From NCBI GenBank assembly GCA_014204635.1, contig JACHLS010000003.1, positions 1 to 64,000 on the forward strand: a DNA stretch of 64,000 nt. The letters are read 5' to 3'. This DNA is from Sporosarcina luteola. GTDB taxonomy: Bacteria > Bacillota > Bacilli > Bacillales_A > Planococcaceae. Positions 52,435 to 61,331 of the stretch are shown piece after piece; positions within the stretch are counted from its first letter, which is position 1; each line of letters starts with the position of its first letter. The position numbers and the translations under genes are program-made. The notes under the pieces were generated by a model. It was not told where the DNA came from. It ran no database searches and worked only from the letters and a program-made list of their open reading frames with translations.

Positions 52435-52630
52435 CTCCCTTTTTGAGGGAAATGGGCGACCACCCTTAAGTCACCTATCCTATACCATTCTTATGTTTTT
52501 GACTCTATAAAATAACGCTGTAGCAATTTGCTGACATTTTGATCCCAACTAAGTATAAAAAAGCAACTTTGTTTACAACATGGGAACCAGCCTAAAACGT
52601 GGTTGCCTTAGACCATTAGATAAAATTTGA

Positions 52631-52906
52631 TTATTTCCATCCTCTAAAACCATATCGGTATGCAAGCCTTCGAGCTAGTACACTATTCTCCTTCTCAATC
52701 TCTTTGAGTAAAGCATATAATCCTTCCCGTAAAGTTTCAACCAACTCTATTTCTCTCTTGGGAACTTTTACGGTAATACCACCATCCCGTGAAAAATCAA
52801 CTTTAAATTTCGTAAAGCTCGTTTCGACTTCATTCAAACTATTCGTTGGCATTCTCCAAACTAACGACTTTGAAGAAACATAGACTTCCAGTTCATCTTC
52901 TTCCAA
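52631..52906 (-). CDS. Small conserved-looking hypothetical protein in XRE islet
   Basis: 91 residues from TTG 52906, 6 nt after GGGAGGTG. The first half is beta-rich (LEVYVSSKSLVWRMP, FKVDFSRDGGITVKVP), the second helical and charged (LVETLREGLYALLKEIEKENSVLARRLAYRYGF). No family recognised. A perfect TTTAAC-N5-GTTAAA operator lies 22 bp upstream, so it is probably regulated with the XRE genes. Confidence 0.6.
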   Translation of the reverse strand: MEEDELEVYVSSKSLVWRMPTNSLNEVETSFTKFKVDFSRDGGITVKVPKREIELVETLREGLYALLKEIEKENSVLARRLAYRYGFRGWK

Positions 52907-52927
52907 CCTGACCACCTCCCAACTAAT

Positions 52928-52944
52928 TTTAACTACTAGTTAAA
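52928..52944. promoter_or_regulatory. XRE-type operator a
   Basis: TTTAACTACTAGTTAAA, perfect 6-5-6 inverted repeat, directly upstream of the 91-residue gene and next to the stop of the small HTH gene. Confidence 0.7.
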
Positions 52945-52946
52945 CA

Positions 52947-53138
52947 CTAGGTTAAAAAAATATCATCTGGTGTCATCTCTAAAATCTTTGCAATCTTAAC
53001 TGCCATTGCATAAGAAAGACCACGCTTTCCATTTTCAATCATCCAATATGCTTGAAGAGTAATCCCTAGTTTTGACGCCATATCTTGATAGGACAAACCC
53101 CGGTTTATTCTTACACGTTGCAAGTTCTGTAAATTCAT
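52947..53138 (-). CDS. Small XRE-family helix-turn-helix protein
   Basis: 63 residues from ATG 53138 after AGGGG. The whole protein is one HTH_3 domain (LQNLQRVRINRGLSYQDMASKLGITLQAYWMIENGKRGLSYAMAVKIAKIL). It is a Cro-like protein divergent from the larger XRE repressor, the arrangement of phage and ICE switches. Its promoter contains operator b. Confidence 0.85.
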   Translation of the reverse strand: MNLQNLQRVRINRGLSYQDMASKLGITLQAYWMIENGKRGLSYAMAVKIAKILEMTPDDIFLT

Positions 53139-53168
53139 CGCCCTCACCCCTTAGGTAATGTTAAATAT

Positions 53169-53197
53169 ATCCTATTTTAACCACGAGTTAAAGTCAA
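53169..53197 (-). promoter_or_regulatory. Promoter of the small XRE gene
   Basis: Minus-strand -35 TTGACT (53192-53197), 17-bp spacer, -10 TAGGAT (53169-53174). Operator b fills the spacer. Confidence 0.65.
53176..53192. promoter_or_regulatory. XRE-type operator b
   Basis: TTTAACCACGAGTTAAA, perfect 6-5-6 inverted repeat inside the promoter of the small XRE gene. Confidence 0.75.
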
Positions 53198-53250
53198 TGT
53201 TATTACCGCATTTATTCTCTAATTAGTTAAATAAAAGATTTTACATGTAA

Positions 53251-53267
53251 TTTAACGATTTGTTAAA
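53251..53267. promoter_or_regulatory. XRE-type operator c
   Basis: TTTAACGATTTGTTAAA, perfect 6-5-6 inverted repeat 28 bp before the start of the divergent XRE repressor gene. An additional GTTAAA half site lies at 53226-53231. Confidence 0.75.
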
Positions 53268-53294
53268 TTACAATATATCTTATGAGGTGATAAT

Positions 53295-53711
53295 ATGCTG
53301 GGCCAACGGTTAAAGAAATTAAGGATAGAAAGAAATCTAACACAGAAGCAACTTGCCGAGAAAATTAAAGTGACACACGTCTCAATATCTGGTTACGAAA
53401 ATGGAAATCGCTATCCTGATACAGACACACTGCAGCGATTAGCGGATTATTTTGATGTTTCTACGGACTATCTTCTGGGCCGGTCCGAGCTGCTTAGTCA
53501 TACCATTCCTATAGCTGGGCAGGAAGTCGTCCTTTCTCCTGAAGAGCTTTTACTCTTTACTGAATTAAAAAAACACCCCACTATGCTTTATGATTTAGCA
53601 TCAGATCCTGAAAAAAAAGTGAAGGAGCTGATCAAGTTTTACAAGATGAAGCAGATGTTGTTGGAAGAGGATGAGGAAGAAGATCGGGCCGGAGAAAAGA
53701 ATGAGAGATAA
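53295..53711 (+). CDS. XRE-family transcriptional repressor
   Basis: 138 residues. The HTH_3 domain is canonical (LKKLRIERNLTQKQLAEKIKVTHVSISGYENGNRYPDTDTLQRLADYFDVSTDYLLGR, about 6-63). The C-terminus is helical and acidic (MLLEEDEEEDRAGEK), like ImmR/SlrR-type regulators. ATG 53295 follows GAGGTGATA. Divergent from the small XRE gene with three perfect shared operators, it looks like the repressor of a two-way switch. No integrase or protease partner is present, so the islet may be a remnant or a domesticated switch. Confidence 0.9.
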   Translation: MLGQRLKKLRIERNLTQKQLAEKIKVTHVSISGYENGNRYPDTDTLQRLADYFDVSTDYLLGRSELLSHTIPIAGQEVVLSPEELLLFTELKKHPTMLYDLASDPEKKVKELIKFYKMKQMLLEEDEEEDRAGEKNER

Positions 53712-53823
53712 TAGATACATACTTGGAACTTCAAAACTATTATCTCTTCTTTTGATGGATGCTAAGTAATATATCAATGAGGATATGATTAGAAATGAAA
53801 GATCATCAAACACAATGGTCTTG

Positions 53824-54237
53824 CTAGGGCTTTATCATTTTTCTCAAATCATGCGTAATTTCTTCGGATGTAAAATAGATCTTATTTTCGTGGCCGATAT
53901 AAAAAAATGCACTCGCTTCTCTTTCATCGCCAAGATAGAACTGTAACAAAAAATGACCGCCGTCTTCGGCAGTAATTAGCAAATCATAATTCACCCCGAC
54001 CAGTTTCATTTTTTCTCTTTTAGCAGTTGAGAACGCATTTTTGAAGATCTCCAATTCTTTTGCTTCCTGAAATGTAGCAAAGAATTTTTCATCAAGTTTA
54101 TTGAAATTCGTGGACTTCGAAATGGAGATTTCTTTTATATCGCTGACATCGTCCATCATTCTTTCATTTTTCGATTGACAACCTGTTAATAGAATGAAAA
54201 CTGTCATAAGAGGTATTACTAAAAACTTCGAATTCAT
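53824..54237 (-). CDS. Hypothetical lipoprotein
   Basis: 137 residues from ATG 54237, behind GGGAGGTTATAATA. Lipoprotein signal peptide KFLVIPLMTVFILLTGC, lipobox LTGC. The mature part has KFFATFQEAKELEIFKNAFSTAKRE followed by strands (YDLLITAEDGGHFLLQFYLGD, ASAFFYIGHENKIYFTSEE), resembling small YhfM-like Bacillales lipoproteins of unknown role. It lies in the islet between mrfB and mrfA. Confidence 0.7.
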   Translation of the reverse strand: MNSKFLVIPLMTVFILLTGCQSKNERMMDDVSDIKEISISKSTNFNKLDEKFFATFQEAKELEIFKNAFSTAKREKMKLVGVNYDLLITAEDGGHFLLQFYLGDEREASAFFYIGHENKIYFTSEEITHDLRKMIKP

Positions 54238-54429
54238 TATTATAACCTCCCACATTGAAAGTTCCTTAGCTTCGGACGTTTTCGATGAATAATAAGTTTC
54301 ATTGATTGTCCACCAACAACTTAAAGAACTTTTATCACTTCGATTAGTTGGAGTCTGGCAAATTCTTTTCTTTGTTCTTTACATATCAAGGAATTCACCG
54401 ATAGTTGATTCGCCTATTGATAGAAAGAA

Positions 54430-54466
54430 GGGGTGAAGCTCTGATAATAGGCTTCACCCCCTCTTT
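54430..54466 (-). terminator. Terminator of mrfA
   Basis: Perfect GGGGTGAAGC/GCTTCACCCC stem just after the mrfA stop. It has TTCTTTC on the minus strand and CTCTTTTT on the plus strand, so it may act in both directions. Confidence 0.8.
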
Positions 54467-56737
54467 TTAACGTGCCAATTCACATAACAATGCAACGACA
54501 CGCTTCTTCCCTGTCGTCACTCCGGCCTCTTGCGCCCCGATACAAACTGGACACCCTGATTCACAACGGCATGACGAGACATGCTCTGCCGCAAGTTTCA
54601 ATAGCTCATCCCATCTTCCGTATAGTTTCTCACTCAGCCCAATGCCACCAGGATAACTGTCATAGATAAAAATTGTCGGTTTCCCTGTGTGGGTAGCTTT
54701 CACTTGCGGAACGACATGGATGTCCGTTCGATCACATCTTACGAAGATGGGGATGAATGAATGGATCGCTTGGGCAGCGCCGGTCATGGCGTCTGTCAAG
54801 TCGGATTCTTTCCACCCTCCCGGTGCATCGAAAGAGAGCCAAGTCGATGAAGTATGAAGTTCTTCTGCCGGCAGCGAGATGGGGCCGGAACCGATGTTAT
54901 CGTGTGTGTCGAAACGGATTTTCTTAAATATTGTCGGTATGGCAAGTACAGCAATATCCCCATAAGAAGTTGCCAGTTCACCCGCAACTTCTGTTTTATC
55001 CTCGCTCATCACTTTCAGTTCAACCGCCAAATTCGCGTCTGTGAAGTAATCAACATCCACTTCGGTCACATAGGCCTTCTTTTCATCCCAGTCAAGCTCT
55101 TCCACCTGATATTGGGTCCCTTGATGGATATAGATTGCTTCTTCGTGAAGCAGCGTCATCGCACTGTAGCGATCCATCTCGCCGATCACCTTGGTCCCTT
55201 TGGGCACCGTCTTATCAATAATCACAACGTTTTCCTGCGATGCGGATCGAAGGCTGATTTCACTTGCAGGAAAGCGGTCAGTCATCCAGTGCCACTTGTC
55301 GGACGTCCGGACAAGAATCCCTTCACTCTCCAAAAATCCTAACAGTTCTTGCACTTCAAATTCACCATATGTCTCGGTCATTGAGAACGGGAGTTCAAAC
55401 GAGGCACATTTTAAGTGATCCATTAGTATCAGCATGTTATCCGGATGGATAAGTGCATCCTCCGGCGTCTGGCCGAGAAGATAATCCGGGTGGTCGATGA
55501 TGTATTGATCAAGTGCAATCGATTGGGCTACATAAATGATCAACGCATCGTCCTGCCTCCTGCCCGCTCTCCCAGCTTGCTGAAAGGCGCTTGCAATATT
55601 TCCAGGATAACCAGTCATAATACATGCTTGCAACTGTCCAATATCAATTCCAAGTTCTAGCGCATTCGTACTGACAACCGTTCGAATATCCCCATCACGC
55701 AGCCCTTTTTCGATTTTTCGCCGTTCGGATGGCAGATACCCCCCTCGGTACCCCATCACCGTTTCATCGAACAGTTTCTTCTTCGTCAATTCCTTCATAT
55801 AGGTAACAAGCATTTCGACACGCACCCTGCTTTTGGCAAAGATGATCGTTTGAATGCCTTCCCTATATAAGAAGGCACCCAAATCCCTTACTTCCAATAC
55901 AGCACTTCTTCGGATTCCAAACGTCGGATGGATGACAGGTGGGTTATAAAAAACGAAATGTTTTGTTCCGGCAGGAGCTCCGTTATTCGCAATTAACTCC
56001 ATCTCTTTATTCGTCAGCGCTTCCGCCAGTTCTTTCGGGTTGGCGATCGTGGCTGAAGTGCAAATGAAAACGGGATCGGCTCCATAATAGTTGCAAATTC
56101 GTTGCAATCGACGGAGCACATGAGCTACATGGCTCCCGAACACCCCTTTATACGTATGCAATTCATCGATGACAATATATTTCAAGTTCTCAAAGAGAGA
56201 TACCCATTTCGTATGATGCGGCAAAATACCCGAATGAAGCATGTCCGGATTTGTCAGTACGATATGGCCGGACTTGCGCACCTTGGTCCGCAACCCTGGA
56301 GCCGTGTCTCCATCAAACGTATAACTGAGGATGGTCTCTCCGCTCGCTTCAATTAAAGAATGCAACTCTGCCAGTTGGTCTTGTGCCAACGCTTTTGTCG
56401 GGAATAGATAAAGGGCCCTTGATGCGTCATCTTCCAATATGCTCTGAAGTACCGGCAAATGATAGCATAATGACTTGCCCGAAGCAGTTGGAGTCACCGC
56501 AGTAATGGAATGGCCATTTACAGCCAAATCGAATGCTGCTCTCTGATGACTGTACAACTTGTGAATTCCTTTAGTTGCAAGTGCTTTTACAATAGAAGGA
56601 TGCAATTTTTGCGGAAATTCTGAATACGTAGCATCTTTCCCTTCGATTGCGCGGTAATGCACTATATTACTAGCAAACGACAGATCTTGCCTCATGTCTT
56701 CTATGACATGTCGTATTGTTTTGTTCTCTGCCTTCAT
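54467..56737 (-). CDS. mrfA: DEAD-box-type helicase MrfA (YprA)
   Basis: 756 residues. Walker A variant TPTASGKS (about 82-89), DELH box (VIDELHTYKG, about 189-198), helicase C with GRAGRRQDDALIIYVAQ (about 389-405). The C-terminal DUF1998 region carries CRCESGCPVC, four cysteines that bind metal. B. subtilis MrfA is a 3'-5' helicase that repairs mitomycin C adducts with MrfB. Its stop is followed by a terminator, so it cannot be co-transcribed with mrfB, unlike in B. subtilis. Confidence 0.93.
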   Translation of the reverse strand: MKAENKTIRHVIEDMRQDLSFASNIVHYRAIEGKDATYSEFPQKLHPSIVKALATKGIHKLYSHQRAAFDLAVNGHSITAVTPTASGKSLCYHLPVLQSILEDDASRALYLFPTKALAQDQLAELHSLIEASGETILSYTFDGDTAPGLRTKVRKSGHIVLTNPDMLHSGILPHHTKWVSLFENLKYIVIDELHTYKGVFGSHVAHVLRRLQRICNYYGADPVFICTSATIANPKELAEALTNKEMELIANNGAPAGTKHFVFYNPPVIHPTFGIRRSAVLEVRDLGAFLYREGIQTIIFAKSRVRVEMLVTYMKELTKKKLFDETVMGYRGGYLPSERRKIEKGLRDGDIRTVVSTNALELGIDIGQLQACIMTGYPGNIASAFQQAGRAGRRQDDALIIYVAQSIALDQYIIDHPDYLLGQTPEDALIHPDNMLILMDHLKCASFELPFSMTETYGEFEVQELLGFLESEGILVRTSDKWHWMTDRFPASEISLRSASQENVVIIDKTVPKGTKVIGEMDRYSAMTLLHEEAIYIHQGTQYQVEELDWDEKKAYVTEVDVDYFTDANLAVELKVMSEDKTEVAGELATSYGDIAVLAIPTIFKKIRFDTHDNIGSGPISLPAEELHTSSTWLSFDAPGGWKESDLTDAMTGAAQAIHSFIPIFVRCDRTDIHVVPQVKATHTGKPTIFIYDSYPGGIGLSEKLYGRWDELLKLAAEHVSSCRCESGCPVCIGAQEAGVTTGKKRVVALLCELAR

Positions 56738-57105
56738 GATGGGTCTTCCTCTCGTTTTTCAAGTGCGTCTAGAATCGTTTTTAACGTGTAGCGGGCAGAC
56801 TGGATGGATTGAATAAAACGCTTTTTCCCTGTCTTTTGATAAAACGATTGGACAATAAATTGCCGCATCATCTCGTCCAACGATTGGATTTGTTGCATAT
56901 GAATATATCTAGGGCCATCTTGTCGAATCCACTTTTCCATTTCTTCTTTCCATGTATCGAGCAATGCGAATTGTTCATCCGCATACGGTTTCACTTCATT
57001 GAAAAAATCAGGTTCCCGATCAAGCCTTCTCATCTCCGCATGCCGCTCGAGACATTCCTCGCAGATGGAAAGGAGCCGTTCTGTCCTCGATGTGATAGTT
57101 GTCAT
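56734..57105 (-). CDS. yppE: YppE family protein (DUF1798)
   Basis: 123 residues, almost fully helical: SRTERLLSICEECLERHAEMR and EEMEKWIRQDGPRYIHMQQIQSLDEMMRQFIVQSFY match the DUF1798/YppE four-helix bundle. Function unknown. Its stop overlaps the mrfA ATG (4 bp), indicating co-transcription. It is divergent from recU, as in related Bacillales. Confidence 0.85.
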   Translation of the reverse strand: MTTITSRTERLLSICEECLERHAEMRRLDREPDFFNEVKPYADEQFALLDTWKEEMEKWIRQDGPRYIHMQQIQSLDEMMRQFIVQSFYQKTGKKRFIQSIQSARYTLKTILDALEKREEDPS

Positions 57106-57277
57106 TAAACTTTCATCCTATCTGAGCTTTTATTCCAGTCTATCAAAATTGAGATGGATTCACCACTCCTATCGAACATCTATTCTTTTTTCCACCAGTG
57201 CTAGAAGTTAACAGCAACTTTTAAACGACAAAACCGTCCAATCATTGTGGTATGATAGGAAATGCGAGGTGGTAGGT

Positions 57278-57916
57278 TTGACAATACGCTATCCGAACGG
57301 CAGAAAATATCAGCCGTCCACACAACCGACAGGACAAAGGAAAGTGAATCATTCTTTCGGAAACCGAGGCAAAACGCTAGAGGATGAATTGAACGAAACG
57401 AATGATTACTATTTAAGTCAGGGCATTGCCGTCATCCATAAAAAACCGGTGCCGATCCAAGTCGTCAATGTGAATTATCCTGCGAGAAGCGCAGCTGTTA
57501 TTACGGAAGCTTATTTCCGCACTCCATCCACAACCGATTATAACGGCGTGTGGGAAGGGAAACATCTTGATTTTGAGGCAAAAGAAACGAAGAGCTTGAC
57601 CTCATTTCCACTTCAAAATATTCACGATCACCAAGTCGAACATATGGAAAATGTCCATAATCAGGGTGGAATTGCGTTTCTGCTCGTCTATTTTAGTTCA
57701 CTGGATCGATATTTTGTTGTTCCCTATGAGTATTTCAAGGAAAAATGGGAAAGGAAGATAGCAGGCGGCAGAAAGTCTATCACGCTTGGCGAAATGGAAG
57801 AAATATCCATTGAAATCCCAGCCGGGTTTCATCCTAGACTTGATTATTTAAAAGCTGTCCGTATATTGTTAGATAGAATTCAAAAGGAAGCAACTGAAAG
57901 GCAGGAAATAGAATGA
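57278..57916 (+). CDS. recU: Holliday junction resolvase RecU
   Basis: 212 residues from TTG 57278 (gives MTIRYPNGRKYQ, like B. subtilis RecU), after GAGGTGG. Catalytic core: STTDYNGVWEGKHLDFEAKETK (about 85-106) with D and E-x-K ligands, and the preceding NRGKTLEDELN. RecU resolves Holliday junctions and helps chromosome segregation. The stop overlaps the ponA start by 4 bp, conserving the recU-ponA operon. Confidence 0.95.
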   Translation: MTIRYPNGRKYQPSTQPTGQRKVNHSFGNRGKTLEDELNETNDYYLSQGIAVIHKKPVPIQVVNVNYPARSAAVITEAYFRTPSTTDYNGVWEGKHLDFEAKETKSLTSFPLQNIHDHQVEHMENVHNQGGIAFLLVYFSSLDRYFVVPYEYFKEKWERKIAGGRKSITLGEMEEISIEIPAGFHPRLDYLKAVRILLDRIQKEATERQEIE

Positions 57917-60642
57917 GTGAGAATGTGAATTCAAGATCTGCTCGAAGACAGCAGCAGGCTGCTGGAAAAAAGAAAGGCAGAAAAAACGGTTCATCGAAAG
58001 GTCCGAAACAGCTGATTAAGAAAATCTTCCTGGCGATTGTCGCCGTGGGCCTTGCATTATTTATTGGAGGGGTTGGCTTATTTGCCTACTATGCCAGCAC
58101 TGCCCCTGAGCTTGATGAATCCTTATTAAAAGATCCACTAACTTCCGAATTTCTTGATAAAGACGGAAATGTCTTTTTAAAGTTTGGAGCTGAAAAGAGA
58201 GAGTTTGTGCCTTATGAAGACATACCGGTCGAACTCCGGGACGCGATTCTCGCAACAGAAGATGTTCGGTTTTTCAAGCATCACGGCATGGATTTTTACC
58301 GGCTGGGAGGAGCTGTTCTCGCTAACTTCAAAGGCGGTTTTGGTTCCCAAGGTGCTTCTACTTTAACGCAGCAAGTCATAAAGAACTCCTTCCTGTCCCA
58401 TGAGAAGACATTAAAACGGAAAGCACAGGAAGCGTGGCTAGCATTCAAGTTGGAACGTGAATATAACAAAGACGAAATTTTCGAAATGTATTTTAATAAA
58501 ATTTTGATGTCCGGCCGGATTTATGGCATCGGTACCGCAGCGGAATATTTCTACGGCAAAGACCTCAGTGAATTGGAGCTTCCGGAGATGGCCATGTTGG
58601 CTGGAATGCCTCAATCACCGAATGGATATAATCCGATGAAGAATCCCGAGCGTGCTGAAAAGCGGCGGAATACCGTTCTCCATCTTATGTATAAACATAA
58701 AAAGATAACAAAAGAAGAGATGGAAGCGGCTCAGGCAGTTCCCGTCACTGCAAACCTCTTGCCGGAAGATCAGCGCCAGGATTATACCGAATCAAAATAT
58801 CCGGCATATGTTGACGTAGTATTGGATGAACTGGAAGCGGAAGGCATGATGAGCTTGCTTTCCGAAGGAGTCAAAATTCAAACCGCCCTCGATCCGAAAG
58901 CGCAAGAAATTGTGGAAAAGGCAATTAATAATAACAGCATTTATGAGTCGGAGGAAATGCAGTCAGCCATGACTGTATTAGATACAAAAACGGGTGCAAT
59001 TGTTGCTGTTGGCGGGGGTCGCAACTATTCAGGCCGTGATATGAACTTCGCAACTTCCGATCATCCGCGGCAGCCCGGTTCTGTCATCAAACCGATCCTT
59101 TCCTATGGACCGGCCATTGAGAATCTCAATTGGTCAACGGGTACAGTTGTCGTTGACGAACCATACACGTATAAAGGAACAAACAAACAGGTACGAAATG
59201 TCGATGGCAAATACAGAGGTGCGATGACCATCCGAGAAGCGCTTTATCTTTCTCGTAATATACCGGCCATCAAAATCTTCGAAGAAGTCGGTTCGCAAAA
59301 GAGCGGTGATTTTGCACGGAAATTAGGTCTTCCTTATGAAAAAATGGAATCAACGTTTGCAATAGGTGGAGGAAAACCTGAGTTTTCTACTGTCCAAATG
59401 GCCGGTGCTTATTCGGCATTTGGTAATGATGGCATTTATACAAAACCGCATGCAGTCAAGCAGATCATCATGCGCGACGGTAAGACAAAACAAAACATGA
59501 CACCGAATCCAGTGAATGCAATGAAAGATTCAACCGCTTATATGGTGACAGATATTCTTAGAGATGTCCTGACTCAAGGTACTGGTAAAACAGCAAATGT
59601 CAGTGGATTGGATATCGCTGGTAAGTCAGGAACGACCAACTACTCAAGCGAGACAAAAAATAAACATAACTTTAAAAATACGGACGTTCCCGACTCTTGG
59701 TTTACGGGGTACACGACCAATTACACGATTGCTGTCTGGGGCGGTTATAAGAATTACAACAAACCGATTCAGACATATGATAAAGGACGCTATGTCCCGC
59801 AGGTCCTGTTCCGCACTGTTATGGGCGAATTGTCAGCCGGCAAGGATACGCCTCGTTTCAAACAACCGAGCTCCGTCGAAGAAGCGACCATTATCAAAGG
59901 TTCCAACCCGATCGTGCTGGCAGGCGCTTCAACACCAAGCAGCATGACGAGCCGGGAGCTGTTTGTTAAAGGGACGAAGCCGACTGAAGTGGTGGAAGAA
60001 ACAGTGGCAGAGCTGGAAGCACCGAGCGGATTAAATGCTGATTATGATATCAATACCAATTCCATCGCATTGAGCTGGTCTCATAATCCGCCTGACCCAG
60101 AAATGCTTGACGAGCCTGTACAGTTTAAAGTTTCTGTTTCTGTTGATGGAGGCAAAGCGGAGGAAATGACCACTACTTCCGACCATTCTGTCACCTTCTC
60201 AGGTGTTGAAACGGGCAGAACCTATGAGTTTTCAGTCGTCGCAATTGCAGGCGATTTGGCAAGTGATCCGGCCTCCACTTCTTTATTTATCCAAGAAGAG
60301 ATTGAGGATGATGCCGGCGACCCTGAGACGAACTATGATGAAAACGAGGACGGTTCGCAAGATCAAAACAACGATGAAGAGAATCAGAACGATAACGGCA
60401 ACAACTGGAACAATGGAAACAACAATAACAACAACGGGAATAACGGAAACAACAACAACGGAAATTATGGCAATAACGGAAATCAAGGAAACAATGGCAA
60501 TGGAAACAGCGGGAATTCCGGCAATACCAACGGAAATGTGAACCCTGATACCTCTGGTGGCAATGACCCGAACGCAGGCAGCGGAACAGAAACCGGAGGC
60601 AATCCGGGGGATGAGGATAGTTCCGATGACGGTGATTCCTAA
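57913..60642 (+). CDS. ponA: Penicillin-binding protein 1A/1B with FN3 domain and Asn/Gly-rich tail
   Basis: 909 residues. A basic N-terminus and one membrane helix (about 38-60) precede the GT51 glycosyltransferase with EDVRFFKHHG (catalytic Glu, about 116-125) and GASTLTQQ. The transpeptidase has SxxK at S390-K393 (GSVIKP), SRN near 450 and KSGTTN from K571. A fibronectin type III domain follows (about 700-795). The last 100 residues are highly acidic then Asn/Gly-rich with NGN-type repeats, ending DSSDDGDS. It polymerises and cross-links peptidoglycan outside the membrane and is the expected GpsB partner. Confidence 0.96.
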   Translation: MSENVNSRSARRQQQAAGKKKGRKNGSSKGPKQLIKKIFLAIVAVGLALFIGGVGLFAYYASTAPELDESLLKDPLTSEFLDKDGNVFLKFGAEKREFVPYEDIPVELRDAILATEDVRFFKHHGMDFYRLGGAVLANFKGGFGSQGASTLTQQVIKNSFLSHEKTLKRKAQEAWLAFKLEREYNKDEIFEMYFNKILMSGRIYGIGTAAEYFYGKDLSELELPEMAMLAGMPQSPNGYNPMKNPERAEKRRNTVLHLMYKHKKITKEEMEAAQAVPVTANLLPEDQRQDYTESKYPAYVDVVLDELEAEGMMSLLSEGVKIQTALDPKAQEIVEKAINNNSIYESEEMQSAMTVLDTKTGAIVAVGGGRNYSGRDMNFATSDHPRQPGSVIKPILSYGPAIENLNWSTGTVVVDEPYTYKGTNKQVRNVDGKYRGAMTIREALYLSRNIPAIKIFEEVGSQKSGDFARKLGLPYEKMESTFAIGGGKPEFSTVQMAGAYSAFGNDGIYTKPHAVKQIIMRDGKTKQNMTPNPVNAMKDSTAYMVTDILRDVLTQGTGKTANVSGLDIAGKSGTTNYSSETKNKHNFKNTDVPDSWFTGYTTNYTIAVWGGYKNYNKPIQTYDKGRYVPQVLFRTVMGELSAGKDTPRFKQPSSVEEATIIKGSNPIVLAGASTPSSMTSRELFVKGTKPTEVVEETVAELEAPSGLNADYDINTNSIALSWSHNPPDPEMLDEPVQFKVSVSVDGGKAEEMTTTSDHSVTFSGVETGRTYEFSVVAIAGDLASDPASTSLFIQEEIEDDAGDPETNYDENEDGSQDQNNDEENQNDNGNNWNNGNNNNNNGNNGNNNNGNYGNNGNQGNNGNGNSGNSGNTNGNVNPDTSGGNDPNAGSGTETGGNPGDEDSSDDGDS

Positions 60643-60696
60643 ACAGGGCCAAACAAGTACGCGGTTTATCCGATCAACAAGAGCATGATCACCTTA

Positions 60697-60730
60697 AACA
60701 GGTGGAGAAACTATTTCTCCACCTGTTTTT
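60697..60730 (+). terminator. Terminator of the recU-ponA operon
   Basis: AACAGGTGGAGAAA/TTTCTCCACCTGTT perfect 14-bp stem followed by TTTAT. Confidence 0.95.
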
Positions 60731-60931
60731 ATTTGGACATCATTCCAAAGTTAGCATTGCGTCCTTTCTTTACAGCAGTCTGATTATAGTAATAACGTTC
60801 GTAAAAAGGCTCTTAATGTATATGTCTGCACTTTCCACTTTCTCCTATACAGGAACTATACGTAAACAATGCATTCGCCCGTTTGCTAAACGGGAAAACA
60901 ATATTGTTGGAATCCTTTTAAGAAGCCTGCT
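60731..60931. other. Spacer between convergent terminators
   Basis: About 200 bp between the ponA terminator and the ypoC terminator; no gene recognised. Confidence 0.5.
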
Positions 60932-60985
60932 AAAAAAAAGAGACCGTAAGACAAACTGCAAGTTTACAAGTCTGTTTACGGTCTC
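60932..60985 (-). terminator. Terminator of the asnS-dnaD-nth-ypoC unit
   Basis: GAGACCGTAA-type arms with TTTACGGTCTC (one bulge), followed on the minus strand by CTCTTTTTTTT; 20 bp after the ypoC stop. Confidence 0.9.
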
Positions 60986-61004
60986 ATTTCATTATTATTC
61001 AATT

Positions 61005-61331
61005 CTATTGTCTTGCATGTAAACTAGCTGCCTTCTTGGCGGCCTCCGTATAAAGCGCCTGCAACTGCTGATAGGCTTGGGGGCTGCGCAACTTGGCCTT
61101 GACAAAGTTCAAGCGTTCTTCCCCATTCACCGGGCGTATGGCATTTTTACCGTCCTGCGCATTGTCATACGGCTCGAGCATTGCTTCAAATAATTGAATT
61201 GACTCTTTCATCCAGTGTACTACCAATGGATTTTTCTCTAAACGTCCTTGTTCAATGTTTCTTTGCAACGCCGACCATTTGGCCATTGTCTCATTCACCC
61301 AGCCCTTTGTGGCCTTTTCGTAGTCAGCCAT
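61005..61331 (-). CDS. ypoC: YpoC family protein
   Basis: 108 residues, helical: KGWVNETMAKWSALQRNIEQGRL and NPLVVHWMKESIQLFEAMLEPY, then PVNGEERLNFVKAKLRSP. Matches the YpoC family, always found next to nth in Bacillales; function unknown. Its start overlaps the nth stop by 8 bp, so they are translationally coupled. Confidence 0.9.
   Translation of the reverse strand: MADYEKATKGWVNETMAKWSALQRNIEQGRLEKNPLVVHWMKESIQLFEAMLEPYDNAQDGKNAIRPVNGEERLNFVKAKLRSPQAYQQLQALYTEAAKKAASLHARQ

Noticed and set aside
60203..60652. Frames in the repetitive end of ponA on both strands
   Set aside because: Products of the Asn/Gly codon repeats read in other frames.
60702..61022. Plus-strand 106-codon frame
   Set aside because: Starts in the ponA terminator and runs through the ypoC terminator; no binding site.
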